DNA of 64,000 bases, from contig NZ_SLVB01000002.1 of assembly GCF_004341845.1 (NCBI RefSeq), positions 372,001 through 436,000 on the forward strand. Reading direction: 5' to 3'. The notes under the pieces are model-generated. The model saw only the letters and a list, made by a program, of their open reading frames with translations. It was not told the DNA's origin and ran no database searches. Position 1 is the first letter of the stretch, and the number at the start of each line of letters is the position of its first letter. This DNA is from Novosphingobium sp. PhB165 (lineage in GTDB: Bacteria > Pseudomonadota > Alphaproteobacteria > Sphingomonadales > Sphingomonadaceae). A program made the translations under genes and the position numbers. Shown here piece after piece: positions 56,066-64,000 of this stretch.

Positions 56066-57994
56066 TCAATCGATGACGCCGGCCTGTCTTCCGGATTCGC
56101 CGAGCTTGAGCATGCGCTTGTCTCCGGGGACACAGCTCCAGTTGGCACCGTCCTTCACATCGCCCTTGCCGCTGTAGCGCGCCATTTCAGGGAACTTGCA
56201 CAGCGGCATCGTGCGGCCGAGCGGCTGCTTGAAATCGACGCCGAACTGGTTCGCCTTGTAGAGCGTGGCGGGCAGATTGTCGGGAGCGTCGCCCTTTTCA
56301 ACCCATGCCTCGATGGCGCTCAGCGCATCGAAGCTGCCAGGGCCCTCACCAATACCGCCGCCGCTGCAATGCGCGGTTCCCGGAAGCATGAACATGCGGA
56401 TGTTCTTGTGCAGCTTGTCGTAGCCGCCGAAGGTCTTCGCAAGCTTCTTGTAGTAGTTGACGGACATGTAGGGCGTCAGGAGATGATCGCTCAGATTTAC
56501 CCACATGATCATCTTGTGATTGCTCTTGATGAGTTTGGCGGCGTTCTGCGAAATATCGCCGATCCCCATGCGCAGCGCTTCATTCGCCTTGGCCACTTCC
56601 GCGGCTGGAGCGATCACCCGGAAACCGGTGATGGGCCCCGGACCGCCCGAACCGAACGAAATCACCGATGCCGTCTGGAAGGCCGGATCGTTGCGGTGGG
56701 TGAAGACGCGGATGACGGCGTCGCCGAGCAAGGCCATGCCGTTGCTCGCTCCGGTTGCCGGATTTCCGGCATCGGGCCAGGGGGTTGCGGTGCCCGGATT
56801 GGCAGGCGGCAGCATGAGCGAATTTTGCAGCTCGCTTACAGAATAGCCGGGCTGAACGACGTGCCCTTCATGGTCCGTAGCTGCCGTCAAAACCGTGCTT
56901 ACGCTTTCGATCTGTGCCTGGGTGAAGCAATTGGCGCCCGGCTTGTTGTCTGCGCAGCGCGGAAGGTCCTTTTCCGGCCGGAAGTCGCAGGCCATCGGAT
57001 TCTGGATGAGGCCGTCCTTGACGCCGTCCACGGCGTCGCATTTCGCGAGCACCAGCGGGCTGATCTGGGCAACGAGCGAAGCCGGCAGGTTTGCGTCAGG
57101 TGAGCGTACCGTTGCCAGAGAGGCGCCGGTGGTCAGGAATGCGAGATTGGAGAGGTTCGCATAAGGAGATCCCGAAACAATACCGTCGAACGCCTCGGGA
57201 AAGTATGCTGCCGCGACAAGGGCGTCACGTCCGCCGCCCGAACAACCGCAGAAATAGGAGTAGGCGATCTTCGACGTGGTTCCGCTCGCCTGAGCATAGA
57301 ATGCGGTCGTGAATTCCTTGCCCATTGTCGCAAGGACTTTCTGCGAGCGATAGAGATAGTCGTCGAGATAGTCCTGACTGATTTGGCCCGGGCCGGTGAT
57401 AGCCCATTTGCCCTGCGTGAAACCGGCATGGCCTTCGTCTGTCGCGAAGGAGGCGTAGCCCTTCCGGACGCTGTCGCCCGGTTTACCCTGGTTCGTGATC
57501 GTGATCGTGGGTGAGGCGGCATCGCTGACCGCGAAAGTCCCGCAATGGCCGCCGCAACCCAGCTGGAGGTACTTGCGGTTCCAGGTCATAGGCAAGGTGG
57601 CAAGGAAGTTTGCCGTCTTGCCGGTCGCGGGGTTGGTCACGAAGCTGCCGGTAACCTGGCAATAGGCCGGCAGATCGCCGCGGGCCGGCGTGAAGCGCGT
57701 GCCTCCTTCGAGGAACGGGCCCGGCTGCTCGTTCGCAGGCAGCTTCTCGACCGTGACCTTGATATTCAGCTTGGATGCAATCGCCTGCATGGCGGCGGGC
57801 TGGCACAATTCGGCCATGCTCGCGGCGACGACGCCACCGGCGATAGCAGTGCCTTGGCTAACCGCAGTTGCCGCAATCGGCTTTGCGTCCTGCGCCGAGG
57901 CGACAGTTTCCCCGCTACCGTAGTTTCCTAGCGCCGCAGCGACGCATAGCAATGGTGTCACCGTTGACAGGACGATCCGCGATATTCGGTGCAT
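56066..57994 (-). CDS. Tannase/feruloyl-esterase-family protein
   Basis: A 642-aa exported alpha/beta hydrolase (PF07519 type). A signal peptide is present. The nucleophile S252 lies in CGCSGGGRDAL; the family usually has GCSTGGR, so the Thr is replaced by Gly. The adjacent Cys and a later Cys next to the catalytic His (PGTAHCSGG) fit the disulphide that links the active site. DHLLTPY may give the Asp. It cleaves ferulate, gallate or similar esters. AAGGA precedes the ATG. First gene of the operon. Confidence 0.88.
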   Translation of the reverse strand: MHRISRIVLSTVTPLLCVAAALGNYGSGETVASAQDAKPIAATAVSQGTAIAGGVVAASMAELCQPAAMQAIASKLNIKVTVEKLPANEQPGPFLEGGTRFTPARGDLPAYCQVTGSFVTNPATGKTANFLATLPMTWNRKYLQLGCGGHCGTFAVSDAASPTITITNQGKPGDSVRKGYASFATDEGHAGFTQGKWAITGPGQISQDYLDDYLYRSQKVLATMGKEFTTAFYAQASGTTSKIAYSYFCGCSGGGRDALVAAAYFPEAFDGIVSGSPYANLSNLAFLTTGASLATVRSPDANLPASLVAQISPLVLAKCDAVDGVKDGLIQNPMACDFRPEKDLPRCADNKPGANCFTQAQIESVSTVLTAATDHEGHVVQPGYSVSELQNSLMLPPANPGTATPWPDAGNPATGASNGMALLGDAVIRVFTHRNDPAFQTASVISFGSGGPGPITGFRVIAPAAEVAKANEALRMGIGDISQNAAKLIKSNHKMIMWVNLSDHLLTPYMSVNYYKKLAKTFGGYDKLHKNIRMFMLPGTAHCSGGGIGEGPGSFDALSAIEAWVEKGDAPDNLPATLYKANQFGVDFKQPLGRTMPLCKFPEMARYSGKGDVKDGANWSCVPGDKRMLKLGESGRQAGVID

Positions 57995-58649
57995 GTGTTT
58001 ATCCTTCCCCCAATGATCTTATGCCCGGTTCGGCAACTCTGCCGCTCGGCCAAGCGACGTTATTTCATGGGCCTCTCGCGACCACTCATCGTGGCCGGGA
58101 AAGCCGTGCGCATTCGATTCGCCGTAAATCCCGAGTAATCTACCAACCGTTCGGTAAAAACAAAAGAGGCGATTTTACCGGCGCTTCACGGAGGGGTGGC
58201 GGTGCCCGTCAAACATTCCTCGGCGGCAGAAAGTTGTCGATCACGGGATCGCCGGAATTCTCGGGAATTCGCTCTGGAGCGTCCCAATCCGGAATAATCC
58301 TTCCGTACAGCTTTCTACTTACCGACTGTATGGTATATAAGATCGCGACTCGATAATCCGGGCAGGGGAGGGCCCGATAAAACACCTCGAAAACCGCCGT
58401 ACATAGGGTGGGGCGGGGAGTGTGCGACTTACTTGATATCCAAGTCACGTTTTATTGATTGATCGAAGTTTCCTTAGGATCAGTCGCGTGTGCGACTTTG
58501 ATGCTCGCCAATCTTGTCAAGGCGGGCAGCATCGAATGTTCGCCCTGCGAAATGGACGTCGTGGCACGGTTATCGATCTTATCGAGAATGGCGAAAATAC
58601 TAATAAATATAAATGGGAAATAAAATAATATAAACGGAGAGGGAGTTGT
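57995..58649. other. Divergent control region of the saccharide locus
   Basis: 655 bp with no gene. It holds the two promoters of the hydrolase operon and the receptor gene. ACCGTTCGGT, an inverted repeat with 2-bp centre, is at 58146-58155 near the hydrolase side; GAATTC is repeated at 58256-58270. On the receptor side are the AGTCGC/GCGACT palindrome (58482-58497) and its half-copy (58420-58430). 58595-58640 is AT-rich leader sequence. Confidence 0.6.
58482..58497. promoter_or_regulatory. Candidate operator AGTCGC-GTGT-GCGACT
   Basis: A perfect 6-bp inverted repeat with a 4-bp centre lies 153-168 bp upstream of the receptor ATG. The right part, GTGTGCGACTT, recurs exactly at 58420-58430. 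A FadR/GntR dimer, such as the regulator at 63451, could bind here; that is inference. Confidence 0.5.
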
Positions 58650-61472
58650 ATGAAGAATTTGAACGGCTGTTCACGGCTCGGTGTGGTCCTGAACTGCGGG
58701 GTGGCTATTTCAGCGCTTTGCCTTGCAGTTCCTGCCTTTGCCCAAGCTGATAGTCCACCGCCTCCGCAACCGGATGACAAAGGGCAACTGACGGACCGGC
58801 AGGTCCAGGAAATTGTCGTCACAGGCACGCTTATTCGCGGCGTGGCGCCGACCGGCACCAATGTTATCGATGTCACGCAGCAGGCCATTCAATCGACCGG
58901 TGCCACAACCACCGCGCAGCTCCTTCAGACAATTCCGCAACTCGGCCAGTTCAACACGCTTCAGCAGCCGGCGGGCGCTTTCAACCAGGTCACGACGAAC
59001 CGTCCGAACCTGCGCAACCTTCCCGGTTTCCAGACGGCCGGCAGCTCTCCCACGCTCGTCCTTCTTGATGGACACCGCATCGTGGGCATGGGCATCCAAT
59101 CGACCAGTCCCGACCCCGACATCATCCCGCCCGGCGTCATCGAGCGCGTTGAGATCGTTCCCGATGGCGGCTCAGCGATCTATGGTTCGGACGCTGTCGC
59201 GGGGGTGATCAACTTCATTACGCGCAAGAAGTTCGATGGGTTCAACGTAGACGGGCACTACGGATTCGCCGACGACTATCACGCATTCGATGTCAACGCG
59301 ACAGCGGGCAAGTCGTGGGATACCGGCTCGATCTATATCTCTTACAACTATTCTGAACATGGCGCGATCTACGGCCGGGACCGCGACTATGTACGGATGT
59401 ATCCCAAGACGATCACGGGGGTTCCGTTCCCCATTACCAGCGTGCGCTGCACTCCCGGAAACGTGCAACTTGTTCCCTCGGGCACGATCTACGCGCTGCC
59501 CTACTCGACGGGATCGGCGGTGGCCAATACCGCCAACCAGTGCGACGAAAGCGACGGGGCGCCGATCTATCCAAGCGAAAATCGCCACTCCGTGTTCGCC
59601 GGCTTTTCGCAGGACCTGAGCGATGCGTTGAAAGTCGACATCCGGGCGTGGTTCACCCAGCGCAAGGTGTCCGCCGATCTCGGGCCCATTTACGATTCCG
59701 AATACATCGGCCCGGCCTTCCTGGGCCTGATACCGAGCCCCTACATGGCGGCGCACAAGGTCAATGCCGCCAATCCGTTCGAGATCCATCAGGTCTCCTA
59801 TTCCTATGGCGGCGACGACACAGAACAGCAGCGCCTGTCGCTCAGTACCTGGGGCGTCACGCCGACGTTCACGGCCGACCTGGGCAAGGGATGGCAGCTT
59901 CGCGGGCTCGGCAGCTATGGTGAAAGCACGACGCAGAATATCGTCGGGCAGTACAACTCGACCGCAGTGCCTCTCGCGATCGCCACGGGCCTTCTCAATC
60001 CCTATGACATCAATTCGAGCAGCGATCTGGGGCTCAATGTTCTCAGCAACTATGAATCGTTCGGGCGGACCCGCCAGCGGCTGTTCAGTGGCCGCCTGAT
60101 CCTTGATGGCTCCCTGTTCAAGTTGCCCGGCGGAGACGTGAAGTTCGCAGGCGGTGTCGAGTACAATTCCGAAGGCCTGCGATCGCAGAAAGGCTCGATC
60201 GTGCCCGGTACGGAAAACACCGGTTATGGCGGTCTCGTCTACAACGGCGTCACAGTTATCGCGCCTTACGCTAATCTTCCGATTGTCTCAGTTTCGCGGA
60301 ATACAAAGTCCGCTTTCGGTGAACTGGTCGTGCCAGTTTTCGGGGCAGACAACGGTTTTGGCGGGATGCGCGAGCTGACCTTCTCGCTCTCCGGACGATA
60401 TGACGATTACAGCGATTTCGGCGATACCTTCAATCCCAAGATCGGCGTCACGTACAGGCCGGTAAACTGGGTCAAGCTGCGCGGATCATGGGGTAAGTCG
60501 TTCGTCGCGCCGAGCCTTGCGGACAGGCCGGAAACCGATGTTACATCGTACAATCAGGTCAATGGGCTGTCGTTCCTGCTGCCACCAGCCAGCCTTATCG
60601 CCAATGGAACTTACCCTGCGCCGCAAAACAGCAACGTGGCAGTTGTGCTGGGCAGCGCACCGAACATCCAGCCGGAGAAGGCGACGACTTGGTCGCTTGG
60701 CTTTGATGTCGAGCCGCCGTTCGTTCCGGGGCTCAATCTCAGCCTCACATACTGGAACATCAACTTCAAGAATCTCATCAATCTGCCGAACTTCACTAAC
60801 CAGGTCGATTTCTGGACGAACTTCGGATCCGTCATCACCGTCAATCCCACGCAGGCGCAGATCAATTCCTATCTCGCACAGGCGGACACTATCGTCGGTT
60901 CCGGCTGCACGGTCGCGGGAACAGGTCCGACGGGCTGCTATGCCATCCTCGATGCGCGAAAGCGGAATTTCGCCAATGTGAAGCTCGACGGCCTGGATAT
61001 GGCATTGAACTACCGCATCGATGCCGGGTTCGCCTCGTTCGATCTGGGCTTCAACGCCAACTACGGGCTTAACCGCAAGCAGCAGGCCATCGCGGGCGCT
61101 GCCTTCAGCGATTTGCTGGAAGCCAACAACAGCCGCTTCAAGTTCAGCACGGTCCTTGGCACAACAATCAGCGGATTGCGCGCTCAGGTGACGTGGAACC
61201 ACACGGCTGGCTACGATCTCGATCCCACCGTGAGTTCTGCGGGGGAACAGGACCGTGTCAAATCGTTCAACGTCTTCAATCTCTTCTTCAAGTATGACGT
61301 TCCGGGGCAGGGGATCTTCAAGAACCTCTCGTTCTCTCTGAATGTGGACAACGTCTTCGACCAGGATCCGCCGCGCTATATCCAGCAATCGATCACTGCA
61401 TCGCAGGATGGCTATATCAACGGCAACACCATTGGTCGTTTCGTACAGTTCGGTGTTAGCAAGCAGTTCTGA
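58650..61472 (+). CDS. TonB-dependent receptor for the saccharide locus
   Basis: A 940-aa outer-membrane receptor. A signal peptide ends near PAFAQAD. The TonB-box-like QEIVVTGTLIRG is followed by the plug (LVLLDGHRIVGMG, RVEIVPDGGSAIYGSDAVAG) and a barrel ending VQFGVSKQF with terminal Phe. This subgroup, with IRG near the start, often serves saccharide uptake in xanthomonads and sphingomonads. A strong GGAGAGGGAG site precedes the ATG. It diverges from the hydrolases, so oligosaccharide uptake is the likely role. No SusD-like partner is present. Confidence 0.92.
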   Translation: MKNLNGCSRLGVVLNCGVAISALCLAVPAFAQADSPPPPQPDDKGQLTDRQVQEIVVTGTLIRGVAPTGTNVIDVTQQAIQSTGATTTAQLLQTIPQLGQFNTLQQPAGAFNQVTTNRPNLRNLPGFQTAGSSPTLVLLDGHRIVGMGIQSTSPDPDIIPPGVIERVEIVPDGGSAIYGSDAVAGVINFITRKKFDGFNVDGHYGFADDYHAFDVNATAGKSWDTGSIYISYNYSEHGAIYGRDRDYVRMYPKTITGVPFPITSVRCTPGNVQLVPSGTIYALPYSTGSAVANTANQCDESDGAPIYPSENRHSVFAGFSQDLSDALKVDIRAWFTQRKVSADLGPIYDSEYIGPAFLGLIPSPYMAAHKVNAANPFEIHQVSYSYGGDDTEQQRLSLSTWGVTPTFTADLGKGWQLRGLGSYGESTTQNIVGQYNSTAVPLAIATGLLNPYDINSSSDLGLNVLSNYESFGRTRQRLFSGRLILDGSLFKLPGGDVKFAGGVEYNSEGLRSQKGSIVPGTENTGYGGLVYNGVTVIAPYANLPIVSVSRNTKSAFGELVVPVFGADNGFGGMRELTFSLSGRYDDYSDFGDTFNPKIGVTYRPVNWVKLRGSWGKSFVAPSLADRPETDVTSYNQVNGLSFLLPPASLIANGTYPAPQNSNVAVVLGSAPNIQPEKATTWSLGFDVEPPFVPGLNLSLTYWNINFKNLINLPNFTNQVDFWTNFGSVITVNPTQAQINSYLAQADTIVGSGCTVAGTGPTGCYAILDARKRNFANVKLDGLDMALNYRIDAGFASFDLGFNANYGLNRKQQAIAGAAFSDLLEANNSRFKFSTVLGTTISGLRAQVTWNHTAGYDLDPTVSSAGEQDRVKSFNVFNLFFKYDVPGQGIFKNLSFSLNVDNVFDQDPPRYIQQSITASQDGYINGNTIGRFVQFGVSKQF

Positions 61473-61722
61473 TCTAAATGCGAAACACGCTTCGCCGCCG
61501 CCCCGTGCGGCGGCGAAGTGATTTACGTTTCTCATCATACCGAATGAGAGGGTTTTTCATTCGCACATCCGCGGCGCCAGGTCGAAATGCGATTTCCGCC
61601 GAGCCTGATGGTTGGTGTGTGAAGCATTCGGTGAGCGAAGGCCGGCCATCAAACAGTGGCAGGCAGCGCGCGCCTGCATGAAGCCGCCGGCAACGGCCGA
61701 AATCAATCTGGGAGAAAAATGG

Positions 61723-62955
61723 ATGTCGGTGGCAGCAGAAGCGCCGCGCAAATTCGGATGGTATCATGGCTGGACCATCGTCGCCATCGCCACGCTTGCG
61801 CAGGTGGCATCGAACGGCATGCCGGTTAACGCTTTTACGCTGTTCGTTGTCGACTGGTCGAGCAACCTCAACACGCCTGTCAGCACCTTGCAACTGGCCA
61901 TTGCCCTGCTGGGTTTGGGAAGTGCGATCCTGGCACCGTTTGCCGGCGGGCTGGCCGACAAAGTGCCGGCAAGAACCCTTCTGGTGACGGGATTGGGACT
62001 TGTTGCGCTTTTTCATGTCGCTATCGGAGCGATCTTTGCGACATGGCAATTCCTGGCGCTTTACGGCGTTGTCCTGCCTCTGGGTATGGCGCTTTCCACC
62101 TCGGTCATTACCAATACCCTGGTTTCACGCTGGTTCGTCAGGCGTCGCGGGCTGGCGCTGGCGGTGACATCGTTCGGCCTCAGCGGCGCGGGTGTTGTCC
62201 TACCGCCGATCATTGCCGCGCTGCTGCCGTTGCTCCAGTGGCGGATGCTTTGGATGGGGGCGGGGACCCTCATCGGTCTGGTCATGCTGCCACTGGCGTT
62301 CTGGTTGGTACGGGATCGCCCGACAGAAGAAGATGGATTGCACTACGTCAGCGCGCCGGGCGATCAACCCGTTTCCGGCGCCGCGGCCCACGTCGAGGTT
62401 CACTGGCGCGAGGTGTTCAGGCGGCGGACGTTTTGGATCGTTGTCGCCACGTACTTGCCGCTGCTGGGCCTGTGGGGCGGCGTCAACCAGAACCTTGGGC
62501 CAATCGCCAGCAGTCGCGGGCTCGATCAGTCAGCGGTGGGTCTGCTCCTGTCGCTCTTCAGCGGGGCCCAACTTGGCTCGACGCTGTTGATGGGATTGTT
62601 GTCCGATAGATTTGGCAATCGCCGTCCCTTGGCGATGCTTGCCGTTATCGCGGCCACGGGCGGAATCATCACGGCGCTGGGGCAGGGGATGATTGGCTTG
62701 GCCAGCGGTATTGTGCTCGTGGGCATGGGGGGAGGGCTCTGGCCCCTGATCGCCTCGGCCATTGCCAACGAATTCGGGGCGGCGGCCTCTGGTCGGGCCT
62801 TTGGTCTGACGATGGCTTTCCTGCCCATCATGGCCTTTGCACCCTTCGCCATCGCCAAAACCCACGAGATGAGCGGCAGCTACGTGCCCGGGTTAATTGG
62901 CATTGCCATCGTAACTTTGGTGGGCGGCGGCATCTGCCTGCTGATGAAGGAGTGA
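61723..62955 (+). CDS. MFS transporter, oxalate/formate-antiporter-like group
   Basis: A 410-aa permease with 12 predicted helices. The first begins WYHGWTIVAIATLAQVA, and VSRWFVRRRGLALAVTSFGL and LMGLLSDRFGNRRP match the conserved loops of this group of monocarboxylate-type carriers. GGGAG lies 8 nt before ATG 61723; longer frames lack this. It is about 250 nt behind the receptor gene and probably brings the products (sugar acids or phenolic acids) into the cell. Confidence 0.88.
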   Translation: MSVAAEAPRKFGWYHGWTIVAIATLAQVASNGMPVNAFTLFVVDWSSNLNTPVSTLQLAIALLGLGSAILAPFAGGLADKVPARTLLVTGLGLVALFHVAIGAIFATWQFLALYGVVLPLGMALSTSVITNTLVSRWFVRRRGLALAVTSFGLSGAGVVLPPIIAALLPLLQWRMLWMGAGTLIGLVMLPLAFWLVRDRPTEEDGLHYVSAPGDQPVSGAAAHVEVHWREVFRRRTFWIVVATYLPLLGLWGGVNQNLGPIASSRGLDQSAVGLLLSLFSGAQLGSTLLMGLLSDRFGNRRPLAMLAVIAATGGIITALGQGMIGLASGIVLVGMGGGLWPLIASAIANEFGAAASGRAFGLTMAFLPIMAFAPFAIAKTHEMSGSYVPGLIGIAIVTLVGGGICLLMKE

Positions 62956-63450
62956 ATTGCGGCCGCATGTCGGGTGGGAGGTCGGCCGAGGTTGAATCGG
63001 CGAGAAGCCGTCTCGAACACGAGCAAGTAATGGCCAGTGACCCTCACCCGGCAGGCGGCTGCATGCGATTGTCGGGCAGGGACAAAATCTGAAAGAAAGG
63101 CGATGAAAGTGCGGCGTTCAACATCACTGGTGAATTGGCTCAGTCCCGGTCCATGGCTGTGATGAGGAGGAATTTTTCGTCTCCTGGGAGGGCAAACGGC
63201 AATCATACACGACCCGTCTGTATGGGCGCTGGCCGGTAGGTGTTGCCGGATTTTTAGGCCTGGCATGGCGCGAGTCCGCCCGCTCTTAAAGGGTGGGCGG
63301 ATCTGAACCACGGACAACGAGAAATGCGTGCCGATGGCATTCTTGCTCGCGGCAATCAGGCACCGTTGCGGCTTGAAGTGTCTTTTTTGGCTGCTTCGCG
63401 ATTGGTATGACGTCTTGCCGTCGGTAAGCGGCTGTGACATTCGAATTGCG
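62956..63450. other. Intergenic region before the GntR-type gene
   Basis: 495 bp with no convincing gene on either strand. TCCGCCC (63276-63282) and GGGCGGA (63296-63302) flank an AAAG-containing centre and form an imperfect hairpin; it is close to neither gene end. The regulator promoter should lie in the last 150 bp. Confidence 0.45.
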
Positions 63451-64000
63451 ATGACCGAACGATCCAAACTGTACCAGCGCGTTGCTCACCAGATCGAGCA
63501 GAAAATCCTCGAAGGTGTATACACGCACGGAAGCCGCCTGCCTGCGGAGCGCGATTTGGCGCAAATCTTCAAGGTTAGCCGCCCCACCATTCGAGAAGCC
63601 GTAATCGCGCTGGAGATCCGTAATTTTGTGGAGGTCAGGCACGGTTCAGGCGTCTACGTAAGCGGCAAGATACCTGCCGATCCCCCGGAGACCGAATTGA
63701 ATGTCGGTGCCTTCGAATTGATCGAAGCCAGATTGATGTTCGAAGGTGAGGCGGCCGGGCTTGCCGCAACGGTGATGAGCGACGAGGAAATCGCGCATAT
63801 CGGGGACATCCTGACCCAAATGGAGGCGCTGGACCCATCCTCGGTCGAGGAACTCAACCTCGACAGGCAATTTCACTTGGCGATAGCCGAAGGGACCCAG
63901 AGCTCCATCGTCGCCCAGACGATAGAGCATTTGTGGGACCTTCGCGATCAATCACCTCTCTGCCGCCACATGTTCGAGCAAGCGCGGCACGAAGGCATCA
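63451..64000 (+). CDS. FadR-type GntR-family regulator (3' partial)
   Basis: The first 183 residues are visible; the gene runs off the window. The winged helix is LYQRVAHQIEQKILEGVYTH, GSRLPAERDLAQIFKVSRPT and IREAVIALEIRNFVEVRHG. The C-terminal FCD ligand domain starts with FELIEARLMFEGEAAGLAA and contains DRQFHLAIAEGTQS. It resembles ExuR/UxuR-like members that sense hexuronates or other acids. From position it probably controls the receptor and hydrolase genes. Confidence 0.9.
   Translation, partial: MTERSKLYQRVAHQIEQKILEGVYTHGSRLPAERDLAQIFKVSRPTIREAVIALEIRNFVEVRHGSGVYVSGKIPADPPETELNVGAFELIEARLMFEGEAAGLAATVMSDEEIAHIGDILTQMEALDPSSVEELNLDRQFHLAIAEGTQSSIVAQTIEHLWDLRDQSPLCRHMFEQARHEGI

Noticed and set aside
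62880..63467. 195-codon minus frame between MFS and GntR genes
   Set aside because: Overlaps the end of the MFS gene, lacks family patterns and is interrupted in composition; treated as intergenic.

Overview
The window looks like a chromosomal stretch of a GC-rich alphaproteobacterium of the Sphingomonadales, most likely a Novosphingobium- or Sphingomonas-like organism. This rests on protein style only (archaic chaperone-usher pili, large TonB-dependent receptors paired with glycoside hydrolases and no SusD, ergothioneine genes, tight ATGA/GTGA gene overlaps). No rRNA, tRNA, CRISPR array, transposase or phage gene is seen. Both ends cut genes: a CheW-type protein on the left and a GntR/FadR regulator on the right.

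Layout. (1) 1-8588, + strand: a compact chemotaxis-type signalling operon: three-domain CheW, CheB, CheR, CheA, a small STAS-like protein, a CheY-like receiver, a CheC-type phosphatase and a PAS-PAS hybrid histidine kinase, mostly joined by 4-8 bp overlaps. (2) 8798-11108: egtB and egtD for ergothioneine. (3) 11400-16515: an alpha/beta hydrolase, a convergent FAD monooxygenase of the rifampicin/tetracycline-modifying type, and a TonB-dependent receptor. (4) 16578-25151: a two-component system divergent from a four-gene operon of a beta-propeller protein plus a tripartite RND pump; the sequence TCCCAATGTA occurs both here and upstream of the receptor of region 3. (5) 25124-36549: a VIT-type membrane protein, a GntP permease and patatin pair, pyruvate oxidase (poxB), a winged-helix regulator, AsmA, an M24B peptidase and several small or unknown genes.

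(6) 36949-43120: an archaic (Csu/sigma-type) chaperone-usher pilus operon of minor SCPU subunit, major pilin, chaperone, usher and two-domain tip protein. A perfect 10-bp hairpin separates pilin from chaperone, and a further SCPU-like subunit gene faces the operon. (7) 43405-48444: an EmrAB/OMF-type tripartite drug pump operon divergent from an AraC-type regulator. (8) 48704-64000: a saccharide-utilisation locus. A minus-strand operon encodes a tannase/feruloyl-esterase-family protein, a GH106 alpha-L-rhamnosidase, a GH35 beta-galactosidase (broken by a frameshift) and a GH43 glycosidase. It diverges from a TonB-dependent receptor, an MFS transporter and a FadR-type regulator. The enzyme set suits a rhamnose-, galactose- and arabinose/xylose-containing, ester-decorated plant polymer such as rhamnogalacturonan, or rhamnosylated phenolics.

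Most genes belong to known families. The least explained items are an 84-bp element at 48932-49015 that can fold two mutually exclusive ways, the shared promoter motif of regions 3 and 4, the palindromes before poxB and the saccharide-locus receptor, and several small ORFs. No wholly new system could be demonstrated from sequence alone.
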